Source: Pseudoclavibacter helvolus
GTDB taxonomy: Bacteria; Actinomycetota; Actinomycetes; Actinomycetales; Microbacteriaceae
DNA: 64,000 nucleotides
Reading direction: 5' to 3'
NCBI RefSeq assembly: GCF_014191305.1
Contig: NZ_JACHWJ010000001.1
Location: 868,001 to 932,000 of the forward strand
Shown here: positions 8,070 to 16,254 of the stretch, one piece after another
How the letters are laid out: every line of letters begins with the position of its first letter
How positions within the stretch are numbered: the stretch's first letter is position 1
Position numbers and translations under genes: made by a program
Notes under the pieces: model-generated
Databases searched by the model: none
Told to the model about the DNA's origin: nothing
The model's input: only the letters and a program-made list of their open reading frames with translations

Positions 8070-8804
8070 TCAGAGTGAGGATTTCTCCGTGCGCACGAGA
8101 ATCGCCCCGGAGTCCGGGCAGATGACAACGTCGTCTGGCGCGGCTCGCCGGATCTTCTCGAGTTCCGGCCGGTCGAGGGCGACGTTCGTGCCCGTCGTGA
8201 TGATGCCGATGAGCTCGGCAGCTCCGACACCGTAGCGTTCGCGCTGCTTCTCGTAGAGCGCGACGAGGTCCGCGGGGAGCGGGCCGAGTACGCTCGCTCG
8301 CTGCTCGGCAAGCACACGGTACTCGCCCTTCAAGTTGTCGCGGGCTGCGTCACGCAGCACCGTGAGCTCACTGGCGCGATCCTCCACGCCCCGCTGCGAC
8401 TCGAGCGCGCCCTCGTGGGCGGCCGTCTGCTCTTCGACGCGCTGCATGACTTCTAGCTCGCCGTCTTCAAGGATCGTACGGCGTCGCTGAAGGACTTCGA
8501 TCTCCCGCTGCAGGGCTTCGATGTCCTTGCGGCTCGACGCCCCCTGGAGGCGCTCATTGTCGCGCTTGAGGCGGGCCTCGACCGTCTCCACGTCTGACTC
8601 GATCTTCCTGAGCTCGCTGCGCGAGTCTTCAAGCTGCCCGAGTAGCTGCACGACCTCGGCACGGTGCTGAGTTCGCTCCTCGTCGAGGGCGTTCAGGTGG
8701 TGCTGTTCCGGCAGGTTCTTCGCGACGTGCTGCACTCGCCGCCGTTTCGTGTCGATATCGGCGAGTTCGAGCAGACGACGCTGGTCCGCCTCGCTGGCCT
8801 TCAT
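8070..8804 (-). CDS. CT398/zinc-ribbon-family coiled-coil protein with a degenerate ribbon
   Basis: The 244-residue protein is largely a long coiled coil (residues ~10-175, for example ALQREIEVLQRRRTILEDGE). It ends in the position of the C4 zinc ribbon that defines the family (PF02591). In usual members that domain carries CxxC...CxxCG. Here the matching region (IGIITTGTNVALDRPELEK ... VVICPDSGAILVRT) keeps only one of four cysteines, so zinc is probably not bound. The gene follows the Nif3-like gene in the same direction, a widespread conserved pairing. Function is unknown; the family has been linked to RNA or protein metabolism on weak evidence. Confidence 0.82.
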   Translation of the reverse strand: MKASEADQRRLLELADIDTKRRRVQHVAKNLPEQHHLNALDEERTQHRAEVVQLLGQLEDSRSELRKIESDVETVEARLKRDNERLQGASSRKDIEALQREIEVLQRRRTILEDGELEVMQRVEEQTAAHEGALESQRGVEDRASELTVLRDAARDNLKGEYRVLAEQRASVLGPLPADLVALYEKQRERYGVGAAELIGIITTGTNVALDRPELEKIRRAAPDDVVICPDSGAILVRTEKSSL

Positions 8805-8906
8805 GCTCGGCCCGTGTTCATGTCTTGGATGGCGTTCATAGTGTCCTCATTCTGTCGTGAAGTCTTGTTGCGCCGGCACAGGGCGCGCGCTCCGCCCGCC
8901 GTGGCG

Positions 8907-9731
8907 TCACTGTGGAATAGCGAAGTCCCATGGATCAGTCCGAAGCTCGGATACCTCGATCTGGAGCTGCGGGAATGCAGATTGGAGCTCCTGGGCGGCG
9001 TAGCCCAGCCACAGCCATTCGCTCGCCCAATGCGAGGTGTCGATCAGGGCGGGGCCGGTTCCGCGGGCGATCGACTGCTCGAGGGACTCAGAGGCTGGGT
9101 GGTGGCGGAGATCGCTCGTGATGTAGACATCGGCGCCGACGACGGCAGGGTTATCGAGGAGCGAGTCGCCTGCTCCCCCACAGAGCGCAACGGTCTTGAC
9201 GACCCGGTCGAATGACCCAGCAGCTCGAATGCCCGTTGCGGTCGCGGGAAGTATGCCCGCGAGCCTGCGGGCGAGCGCACCGAGCGTCATCGGTTCAGGA
9301 AGGACGCCGATTCGGCCGAGACCTCGACCCGGATCTGTGGCTGCGGGGACGATCGGTGTCGACCCCGCGAGGCCAAGCGCCGTGGCGAGCGCAGCCGAAG
9401 TGCCCGTCTCGACGACGTCGGCATTGGTATGCGCGGCGACAAGAGCGACATCGGCTCGAATGAGCTGTGCAAGCAGTGAGCCCTTCCCGGTGCTCTCTGC
9501 CACGGTCGTGATCCCCCGGAGGAGCAGCGGGTGGTGGACGAGGAGCAGATCCGCCGAGGTCTCCACGGCTTCCTGCACCGTCAGCTGAGCCGCATCGACC
9601 GCAACAAGGATGCGGCGGATTTCCGCGTCGGGAGCGCCCGAGACAAGGCCGACCGAATCCCAGGACTCCGCCCCTGACAATGGCCACTTGTTCTCTACAA
9701 ATTCGAGCACGTCGCGAAGTCGGGTCACCAT
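8907..9731 (-). CDS. Nif3-like dinuclear metal-centre protein (GTP cyclohydrolase I type 2 homologue)
   Basis: The 274-residue protein of the Nif3/YbgI/DUF34 family forms toroidal hexamers with a two-metal site; the reaction in vivo is not settled. Visible motifs: GAESWDSVGLVSG at the N-terminus, the metal-binding LLVHHPLLLRG (His-His), VAAHTNADV (His...Asp) and the C-terminal LIDTSHWASEW, where the family has GHxxSE. Here the glycine is replaced by Ser, but His, Ser and Glu are kept. It forms a two-gene unit with the zinc-ribbon protein (gap 102 bases) and is divergent from the LacI gene. Confidence 0.88.
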   Translation of the reverse strand: MVTRLRDVLEFVENKWPLSGAESWDSVGLVSGAPDAEIRRILVAVDAAQLTVQEAVETSADLLLVHHPLLLRGITTVAESTGKGSLLAQLIRADVALVAAHTNADVVETGTSAALATALGLAGSTPIVPAATDPGRGLGRIGVLPEPMTLGALARRLAGILPATATGIRAAGSFDRVVKTVALCGGAGDSLLDNPAVVGADVYITSDLRHHPASESLEQSIARGTGPALIDTSHWASEWLWLGYAAQELQSAFPQLQIEVSELRTDPWDFAIPQ

Positions 9732-9804
9732 AGGGCGATCCTAGTTGCGGCGTTGGGGGAATCCGCCGGACTTTCCGCGTAGAGTGAGCACTTCATTGCT
9801 CCTT

Positions 9805-9858
9805 CCCCCGGGAGTCCTTCTATCAGAGTTTCCCCCAGGAGACCTCTTGTCAGAACAT
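9805..9858 (+). repeat. Imperfect 27-base tandem duplication at the lacI-type start
   Basis: Two adjacent 27-base units (9805-9831 and 9832-9858) share about 20 positions and stay in frame, encoding PPGVLLSEF and PPGDLLSEH. Each contains a GGGAG or AGGAG ribosome site. Only the second has a usable start codon (TTG 9847; the first has CTA). It looks like a duplicated translation initiation region. Confidence 0.7.
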
Positions 9859-10893
9859 CAGCGCAATGCTGTCCCGAATTCCGTAAAGCGTCCAACTATT
9901 CGCGACGTGGCAGCGGTGGCCGGCGTATCCAAATCTCTTGTCTCGCTCGTGTACAGCGACCCGGAGAAGGTCAGCGAAGCCAGGAAGAGTCGAGTGCTCG
10001 CGGCCGCCGAGGAGTTGGGCTTCCGCCCGAACCTGCTCGCTCGCTCGCTCGCTACGAACATGAGCGACTTCATCGGCATTCTCGTCGCCGACCCCGTGAA
10101 CCCGGTCTTCGCCGAGATCATCGAGGCGGCGAGCCTCGAGTTCGATCGCGCTGGCCGGCGTGGTCTCATGACAACGGCAGTGTTGCCGCAGGCAGGGACC
10201 GTGCGTCGTCTCAACGAGGAGACGATAGCTACACTCAGCGATCTTCGCCCGAGGAGTGTCCTCATCGCAGGCTCCCTTCCCGACGTCGCGTCACTCGGCT
10301 CGCTCGCAGAAGATCGCCCCGTGGTCGTGGCCTCAGGCCTCACGGAGGGCCTCCCGAATGCCGGCAGCGTCCGGACCGATGACCGGAAGGGCCTCGCTCT
10401 CCTGGTCGAACACCTCGCGTCTCTCGGGCACAGCGACATCGTTCACCTCGGCGGCCTGACGGCCGTCGGTCGGAGCAGAGCTGACGCGTACGAGGACGCA
10501 ATGACGAAGCATGGCCTCGGAAGCTACGTGCACGTCCAGGACAGCGACTTCACGGAGCTCGGTGGCTACATGGCCGCAACGAGCGTGCTGGCTCGCGCGA
10601 CAAGGCCGACGGCCATCATCGCTTCCAACGACCTCGCCGCCCTCGGGGTGCAGCGTGCCCTCGACGAACGCGGGCTCACGCCGGACGACGTCGCACTCAC
10701 CGGTTACGACAACTCGTTCCTGGCGTCGATCGCGGGAGTCTCGTTGACCTCCGTCGATCCGCACAACGCCGTCATCGGTCGCGAGGCCGCGCGTTGGCTC
10801 ATCGAAGCCGAGGCCGGCAAGGACTCGCTCCCGAGCGAGCTGCTCGTGGAGCCGCGTCTCGTGGTCCGGCGCTCATCCGGCAAGGGCATCTGA
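9847..10893 (+). CDS. LacI-family transcriptional regulator
   Basis: The 348-residue repressor has an N-terminal LacI helix-turn-helix (TIRDVAAVAGVSKSLVSLVYSDPEKVSE), a hinge helix (ARSLATN) and a periplasmic-binding-protein-like ligand domain. It ends with the usual GREAARWLIEAEAG and VEPRLVVRRSS segments. I chose TTG 9847 because AGGAG lies 6 bases upstream and it gives the normal distance to the helix-turn-helix; the frame is open from 9745. It lies near the sugar importer, its ATPase and aldose epimerase, so it probably controls sugar uptake. The ligand is unknown. Confidence 0.9.
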   Translation: MSEHQRNAVPNSVKRPTIRDVAAVAGVSKSLVSLVYSDPEKVSEARKSRVLAAAEELGFRPNLLARSLATNMSDFIGILVADPVNPVFAEIIEAASLEFDRAGRRGLMTTAVLPQAGTVRRLNEETIATLSDLRPRSVLIAGSLPDVASLGSLAEDRPVVVASGLTEGLPNAGSVRTDDRKGLALLVEHLASLGHSDIVHLGGLTAVGRSRADAYEDAMTKHGLGSYVHVQDSDFTELGGYMAATSVLARATRPTAIIASNDLAALGVQRALDERGLTPDDVALTGYDNSFLASIAGVSLTSVDPHNAVIGREAARWLIEAEAGKDSLPSELLVEPRLVVRRSSGKGI

Positions 10894-10996
10894 GCCGAAG
10901 CCTGCGCGACACGGCTGCTCGCGCTGGTCTTTCGGGGCCCGCCGAGGCCCGAGCCCTCCGAGTGGGCGAGCCCTCCTAGCTAGCTGGTGAGCCCTG

Positions 10997-11923
10997 CTAG
11001 CTACTGAACCTGACACCCCAGGCGGCGCTCCACGTCTCGCCTGAGCCGATTCCGATGAGGTCGGTGCCCGAGTTGAGGGCGTCAGGCGGAGCCGTCATGG
11101 GCTCCGCGGCGAAGGCGAGACCGGTGCCCCCGTGGTGCCCGTCTGGACGCGGGAAGTCGCTCGGCGTGTAGAGCTGCAGGTGACGGAAGGCCTCGTCTCC
11201 CCAGACCTCGAGTCGCGCGCCGGTTCGAGACTCGAGCGCGAGCAGTACCCGATCACCGCTTGGGCGGACGCGGAACGCGTAGTTGAGGTCGAGCTGACCG
11301 ACCTCGCGTCCTCTGGTCAAGTCGAATGCGCCCCCGGGCTCGATTGGCTCCGTGCCGATGGGAAGCAGCCGGTCGTCCAGAAGGACGCGCTCGAGGAGGT
11401 CCGAGGTCACGACGAGTTCGGCGATGGGTTCTTCGCCGATCCGGAAGTACGGATGCGCGCCAAGGGCGAACACGGCCTCACGAGTCCCGAGGTTGGTGAC
11501 CGTATGGGTGACCTCGAGCCCATCCTCGATTGCCCGGTACTTCACGCAGTGGCGGAGCGTGAACGGCCACCCGTGTTGCGGAAATACGGTGGCGCCGAGC
11601 TCGATGCTCGAGCCGTCCTTCTCGAGTACCGCGTACTCGGTGTTTCGGAGGAGCCCGTGCGAGGCGTTGCCCTTGCTGGGCTCAGTGATGTCGAGCTGCT
11701 GGGTCTTGCCGTCGAGGCTCCAATTGCCGTCGCGCACTCGGTTGGGCCACGGGAAGAGCGTGATGCCGGCGCCGAACGGCGGGAGGACGTCGTCCCCGAA
11801 GTCCTCGACGAGCTGAATGCCGTCGACTTCGAGCGAGCGCAGGACGCCGGCGACCGCGCCGACCGCGACGCGGACGCCGTCGTTCTCGAGCTCGTGACGG
11901 GTTCCGGTGACGGGTGGATGCAT
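10997..11923 (-). CDS. Aldose 1-epimerase family protein
   Basis: The 308-residue galactose-mutarotase-fold protein probably interconverts alpha and beta anomers of a hexose. Supporting motifs are TLFPWPNRVRDGNWSLDG (sugar binding), the catalytic histidine region NASHGLLRNTEY, FALGAHPYFRIG, and the late acid region LQLYTPSDFPRPDGHHGGTGLAFAAEPMT, of which only parts are quoted as conserved. ATG 11923 gives the standard length. It is the last gene of the minus-strand run starting at 17321, 29 bases after the FAD oxidoreductase, so it may be co-transcribed. It suits the sugar-uptake setting on its other side. Confidence 0.88.
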   Translation of the reverse strand: MHPPVTGTRHELENDGVRVAVGAVAGVLRSLEVDGIQLVEDFGDDVLPPFGAGITLFPWPNRVRDGNWSLDGKTQQLDITEPSKGNASHGLLRNTEYAVLEKDGSSIELGATVFPQHGWPFTLRHCVKYRAIEDGLEVTHTVTNLGTREAVFALGAHPYFRIGEEPIAELVVTSDLLERVLLDDRLLPIGTEPIEPGGAFDLTRGREVGQLDLNYAFRVRPSGDRVLLALESRTGARLEVWGDEAFRHLQLYTPSDFPRPDGHHGGTGLAFAAEPMTAPPDALNSGTDLIGIGSGETWSAAWGVRFSS

Positions 11924-11952
11924 GGATCCACCGTAGCGGCCGGCGCCGTCGT

Positions 11953-13380
11953 CTACGTGCTGCGGGACCAATCGCGGAGCACCGCGCGTGCCGCGTGCAT
12001 CCCTGGCATGCCGTGGACACCGCCGCCGGGCGGGGTCGAAGAGGAGCACACGTACAGCCCGCGGCGGCCCGCTCGGTACGGGTGGAGCGTTGGTGCTGGC
12101 CTGAACAGTTGCTGCGTTCCCGCGAGCGTCCCTCCCCCGATGTCGCCGCCGACGAGGTTGGGGTTCCACGTCTCGAGCGCGCTCGGCGACCACTCTCGGC
12201 GTTCGAGGATGACGTCGCCGAAACCTGGGGCGAAGCGCTCGATCTGCGCTTCGAGCAGGGGCCGAACGTCATGCGCCGTCCCGTTTGGGACGTGCGCGTA
12301 GGTCCAGAGCACCTGCTTGCCGGCTCGCGTGCGGCTCGGGTCGGCGTTTGACTGCTGCGTCACCATGACAAACGGACGGTCCGGCATGCGACCTCGGTTC
12401 ACCGCCCGTTCGGCGGCGACGATCTCCCCCATCGTTCCGCCGACGTGCACGGTCCCCGCGCCGGAGACCCGAGCGTCGGCCCACGGCACGGAGCCGTCGA
12501 GCAGGTAGTCGATCTTGTGCACGCCAACCCCGTACTTCCACCGCGCGAGGTGGGCCGCGTATCTCGACTCAAGCTGGTCCGGGGCGATCTTAAGGATCTG
12601 CTTCGGGGTGAGGTCGAGGAGCACTGCGTCAGCTGACGGGAGGTCACGGAGATCCAAGATCTCCGAGTTCGTCTCGATGCGCCCGCCGTTGTCGACCAAG
12701 ACCTTGGCGAGAGCCTCGACGATGGCCGAGGAGCCTCCCCGCGCGACGGGCCAGCCAGTGCTGTGTCCCAGCGCGCCGAAGGCGATGCCAAAAGCGGCCG
12801 TCAGAGGTCGGGTCAGCGGCAGGGTGGGGTGCGCCGAGGAGCCAGCGAAGAGGGCCTTGGCCGCGCCGCTCCTGAACAGGAGCCCAGCCAAGGTCGCTGC
12901 CGGAAGAGCGCCCGGAAGACCGAGCCGCACCATGTCGATGGGATGCGGCGGGATGCGCAGGAGCGGCCCCATGGCGTTCTCGACGGTCTCGATCGGGTGA
13001 CGCGAGAAGTGCTCGTGCAGCCGACGCCACGCGGGCCCATCGACACCCAGCTCCCCAACCGTCAGCTCGATGTCCCGGTGCAGCATCGCGGCGCGCCCGC
13101 CCGGCAACGGGTGTGCCATCGGGATGACCGGATGCACCCACTCGAGCCCGTTCTGCTCGAGTTCGAGCTCGCGAAACGCGGGGCTTGCGATGCCGAACGG
13201 GTGAGCGGCGGCGCCGAGGTCGCTCACGTAGCCGGGGCCGAAGAGCTCGGCGGACCTGGCTGCTCCCCCAACCTGCGGGTCGCGCTCGTAGACGGTCACC
13301 TCGACGCCTCGCTTCGCGAGGAGCGCCGCGGCGGTGAGCCCGTTTGGTCCACCACCGACGACGATGGCCCGGCGGCTCAC
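11953..13380 (-). CDS. Phytoene-dehydrogenase-like FAD oxidoreductase
   Basis: The 475-residue protein has an N-terminal dinucleotide-binding motif (VVGGGPNGLTAAALLAKRG, then ExxxxxGGAAR) and a C-terminal flavin-binding end (VCSSSTPPGGGVHGMPGMHAA). This is the CrtI-related amine-oxidase group (NAD(P)/FAD-dependent oxidoreductase). No carotenoid genes are nearby, so phytoene is not a likely substrate. Start is GTG 13380, overlapping the previous stop as GTGA. It belongs to the tightly overlapping operon that begins with an acyl-CoA dehydrogenase-like gene, suggesting oxidation or isomerisation of the product made or modified there. Confidence 0.82.
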   Translation of the reverse strand: MSRRAIVVGGGPNGLTAAALLAKRGVEVTVYERDPQVGGAARSAELFGPGYVSDLGAAAHPFGIASPAFRELELEQNGLEWVHPVIPMAHPLPGGRAAMLHRDIELTVGELGVDGPAWRRLHEHFSRHPIETVENAMGPLLRIPPHPIDMVRLGLPGALPAATLAGLLFRSGAAKALFAGSSAHPTLPLTRPLTAAFGIAFGALGHSTGWPVARGGSSAIVEALAKVLVDNGGRIETNSEILDLRDLPSADAVLLDLTPKQILKIAPDQLESRYAAHLARWKYGVGVHKIDYLLDGSVPWADARVSGAGTVHVGGTMGEIVAAERAVNRGRMPDRPFVMVTQQSNADPSRTRAGKQVLWTYAHVPNGTAHDVRPLLEAQIERFAPGFGDVILERREWSPSALETWNPNLVGGDIGGGTLAGTQQLFRPAPTLHPYRAGRRGLYVCSSSTPPGGGVHGMPGMHAARAVLRDWSRST

Positions 13381-13904
13381 TGCGTGGCGCCGGCCTGCGG
13401 TTCCTGTTCGAGGAATCGCTCCTCGACGGAGTCGCGGCTAATGCTCTGGATGAGGTCGATCTGCGTTCGCGCGCGCGACTCGAGCGCCTCGAGCCCCGAG
13501 AGGACTAGCCGCGGATCGCTCGGCTGCACGGCGATGAGTGCCTCCCACATGGAGAGCTTGGCGCGCACCATGCCGGTGAGCGTGTCGAGCTCGAGTTGCG
13601 TGCTTGGCCGCTTGCGGAGGCGAAGGATGTTCACGGGGTTGAAGGTGCCAGCGACCCATGCCGCGTTGGTCAGCCACAGCTTGAGGACGGACTCGCGGTA
13701 GCCGAGCGCCTCGATGAGGGCCAGCAGGTCTCGGCGGTCGGCCGCAATGTGCGTGACGAGCAGCCGCATGGTCTTCTCGTGCGGGGTGCCGTGCCAGGTT
13801 GCGGTCGCGGACTTGAACGCCCGGAGTCCGGCCTCTGAGGCCAGGAGATGGGCGTTGAGGTAGCCCGCGTAGACCTCGTGGTCGAATCCTCGTGCTGTTG
13901 TCAT
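13377..13904 (-). CDS. Conserved helical protein of unknown function in the PIG-L/GT2 operon
   Basis: This 175-residue soluble protein is predicted mostly helical (LNAHLLASEAGLRAFKSAT, LLVTHIAADRRDLLALIEAL, LTGMVRAKLSMWEALIAV). The His/Glu-containing helices recall four-helix, ferritin-like or DinB-like bundles, but I see no convincing metal-site pattern and do not assign a family. It starts at ATG 13904, overlapping the GT2 stop as ATGA, and ends overlapping the FAD gene start. The strict overlaps on both sides mean it is translated with the pathway enzymes. Confidence 0.72.
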   Translation of the reverse strand: MTTARGFDHEVYAGYLNAHLLASEAGLRAFKSATATWHGTPHEKTMRLLVTHIAADRRDLLALIEALGYRESVLKLWLTNAAWVAGTFNPVNILRLRKRPSTQLELDTLTGMVRAKLSMWEALIAVQPSDPRLVLSGLEALESRARTQIDLIQSISRDSVEERFLEQEPQAGATQ

Positions 13905-14713
13905 CCAAAGCTCCTGACGCTTGTCGTGTCTCGATTGTCCCGTGGCCGAAGTTCTGGACCACAAAGGTCACTGAGGAAGCTCGCAAAGCCTCCAGGGGTG
14001 CGGCCGACCCGGCGCGCGGATGTCGTGACGGGGAGCCTCGCGCTCGATCGGATGACTCCCCCGATGGCGGCTATCGCCGCTACGAGGCCGACGTCTTCGT
14101 GCTCGTTCGAGGAGGGGAACTCTCCGGCGTTGAAGTACGTGGATGCTCGGACGCCGAGATTCGCGCCGTGCACGTGCGGGTGGCCTTCGACGCTCTCGTA
14201 TCCCTCGAGCCACCTCGCGCTCGTCTCCAGGTCCTCGGGATCCGGCGCCAGAATCACCGAGCCGAGGAGCAGGTCGACACCGTCGTCGGCGGCCTCGAGC
14301 TGCTTGGTGAGCCAGTCCGTGGGCACCGTCGAGTCTGCGTCCGTCGACGCGATCCAAGTCGCGCGGGTGTCGAGGGCAGGTGCACCGTGAGGAGCTTCGA
14401 GCGAGAGCGCGACACGAACGCCGTCACGCCTGGCGACGCCGACGGAACCGTCTGTCCGCTCGATCACGTGGATGCGCGCGTCGCGGGCCGCCGCGTCCGA
14501 GGCGATGCGGGCGCTCTTGTCGCGGCAGGTGTCGAGCACGAGCACCGTGCGGATACGGACTTGAGCGCCCGAGCCATTGTCGGCGCGCTCCAGGGCGTCC
14601 ATAGCGTCGGTGAGGGCGCTGAGGCAAGCGCCGAGCGTCTGTTCTTCGTCGCGAGCGGGCACCACGACTCGCACATCTCGGATGGGCGGTCGTCGCATCC
14701 GGAGCTCAGTCAC
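13901..14713 (-). CDS. Family 2 glycosyltransferase
   Basis: The 270-residue cytoplasmic GT-A enzyme has the N-terminal nucleotide-sugar segment VVVPARDEEQTLGACLSAL, the DxD-type motif ASTDADSTVP (near residues 133-142) and a later acceptor region with SSNEHEDVGL. There are no membrane helices. It starts at GTG 14713 overlapping the upstream stop (GTGA) and ends overlapping the helical protein (ATGA). GT2 enzymes next to PIG-L and methyltransferase genes suggest assembly of a small glycoconjugate. Donor and acceptor are not evident. Confidence 0.85.
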   Translation of the reverse strand: MTELRMRRPPIRDVRVVVPARDEEQTLGACLSALTDAMDALERADNGSGAQVRIRTVLVLDTCRDKSARIASDAAARDARIHVIERTDGSVGVARRDGVRVALSLEAPHGAPALDTRATWIASTDADSTVPTDWLTKQLEAADDGVDLLLGSVILAPDPEDLETSARWLEGYESVEGHPHVHGANLGVRASTYFNAGEFPSSNEHEDVGLVAAIAAIGGVIRSSARLPVTTSARRVGRTPGGFASFLSDLCGPELRPRDNRDTTSVRSFG

Positions 14714-16254
14714 AGTTTCACCGTCGGCTCAGTCGGTTTTGCTGGCTGCGGCGACTTCGCCGTCGGCCGCGGCGCGTGCTCCTGGTTCGGCTCTCCGCAC
14801 CACTGCGCGAAGCAGCTCTTGCGGGACCCCGGATCCCCGTTCTCGTAGACGTCGATGAGGGTGTCGTCCTGCACGAACGCGGCGAGGCGCCGCATCCCGA
14901 GCCTCGCCGCGAGAGCGTGCACGCGGTCGCCGTCGAGGGGCCAACCGACGATAGGCCCGCGCCAATGGCAGAGCACGAGCGCGCCCGACGGCGCGAGCGC
15001 CCGGCACGACCTGCTGACGAGCTCGCAGAGCTCATCCTCGGCGAGGTAGTAGCCCGTCTCGGAGAGCACTACGAGGTCCAGAGTCCCGTCTGGGACGTCG
15101 AGCATGTCCCACTCGTGCGGAAGCGTCGCGAGCACCAGCTCGACGGACGGGTTGCCCGCGAGTTTGGCCTCGGCGAGCCGGAGCGCGGCCGCGCTGGCAT
15201 CAACAGCGATGAGGCGGGAGGACCTCTCAGCCAGTGCCGCGGTGCTCTCGCCGATCGAGCAGCCGATCTCGAGAGCGTTCGGAGCGTGCGAGTCCGGCAG
15301 CATGGCCAGCAGCATGGCGAGCTTTCGTCGCTCATACCAGCTTGTCCGGAGGGCCCACGGGTCGTCGGCGTCTGCGTGGACACCGTCGAACTCGCTGCTC
15401 GCCGAGGTGGAGTCGCGCGTGGCAGGTGCCGTTACTCGGAAGACCTCGAAGTCTCGCTGGAAGTGCTCGAGCTGAGCCTGGCCCAGCACCGGCTCGTCGC
15501 CCGCGGCGTCCGTGAGTGGCTTGACCTGTGACGCGTGCGCTCCGAGCGCGTCGGACTTGCTCCCAACAGCTCCGGACGCGAGAGGCAGTCGATTCCAGTG
15601 TCGCCATTCCGTGTCGACGTCCGGCTCTGCCCAATGCCAGAACCAGATCGGGAACTCGAGCAGGAGCGCGCCCGCGTCGAGCGCTGTGCGTGCGAGGGCC
15701 TCGCCAACGGCCGCGTGGTCGGGGTGGCCGTCACGCCGATAGGGGGCAGCGACGATCACTCGCTTGCGGTCAGAATCCCGGATGAGCTTGTCCGCCGCTG
15801 CCGCGATCTCGGCGACGGAATCCGAGAGCGAACCATCCCGTAGCCCCAGCTCCACGGCCTCAGCGCGCCCGGGTCGGACGCCTACCGTGCCGGCGATCCG
15901 TCCCGCGCCGCTGCGCAGCTCTCGTAGGGCAGCGTCGAACTCGGCTCGGCGGGTCCCCGCCAGCTGCTCGGCGCTGACACTGGGCGACTCAGGATGCGAT
16001 GCCTCACCGCGGGTGCACAACAGCACCATCACGTCGGCACCAGCGGCGAGCGCCGTCACGATGAGGCCGGCAGCGCCCAGGCACTCGTCGTCGGGATGGG
16101 CGGCACCGACGAGGAGCACTCTGCCAGGACCGAAACTGATTTCAGGAGCCTCGGCATCCAGGACGGGCAAGCCCTCGAGGTCCGCACGACGCCAGTCCGC
16201 CTCGGCAGTCCCCGTCTGCAGGTGCGTGAATCCGGGATGCGCCGCACCGATCAT
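14710..16254 (-). CDS. Fused PIG-L deacetylase and SAM-dependent methyltransferase
   Basis: The 514-residue protein has two enzymes in one chain. Residues ~40-270 are a LmbE/PIG-L zinc deacetylase: VGAAHPDDECLGAAG near residue 50 and the later YRRDGHPDHAAVGEA supplying the second histidines. Residues ~300-480 are a class I methyltransferase of the NodS-like type: motif I LEIGCSIGESTAALAERS and LIAVDASAAALRLAEAK. Start ATG 16254 overlaps the upstream stop as ATGA. PIG-L enzymes remove N-acetyl groups from amino sugars (MshB is the actinobacterial example). Fusion to a methyltransferase, next to GT2, suggests deacetylation followed by methylation of a glycoconjugate. The substrate is unknown. 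Confidence 0.88.
   Translation of the reverse strand: MIGAAHPGFTHLQTGTAEADWRRADLEGLPVLDAEAPEISFGPGRVLLVGAAHPDDECLGAAGLIVTALAAGADVMVLLCTRGEASHPESPSVSAEQLAGTRRAEFDAALRELRSGAGRIAGTVGVRPGRAEAVELGLRDGSLSDSVAEIAAAADKLIRDSDRKRVIVAAPYRRDGHPDHAAVGEALARTALDAGALLLEFPIWFWHWAEPDVDTEWRHWNRLPLASGAVGSKSDALGAHASQVKPLTDAAGDEPVLGQAQLEHFQRDFEVFRVTAPATRDSTSASSEFDGVHADADDPWALRTSWYERRKLAMLLAMLPDSHAPNALEIGCSIGESTAALAERSSRLIAVDASAAALRLAEAKLAGNPSVELVLATLPHEWDMLDVPDGTLDLVVLSETGYYLAEDELCELVSRSCRALAPSGALVLCHWRGPIVGWPLDGDRVHALAARLGMRRLAAFVQDDTLIDVYENGDPGSRKSCFAQWCGEPNQEHAPRPTAKSPQPAKPTEPTVKL

Noticed and set aside
11953-13380. Carotenoid biosynthesis (phytoene desaturase)
   Set aside because: Although the oxidoreductase is CrtI-related, there is no crtE, crtB or other carotenoid gene in the window, and the gene is bound into a different operon.
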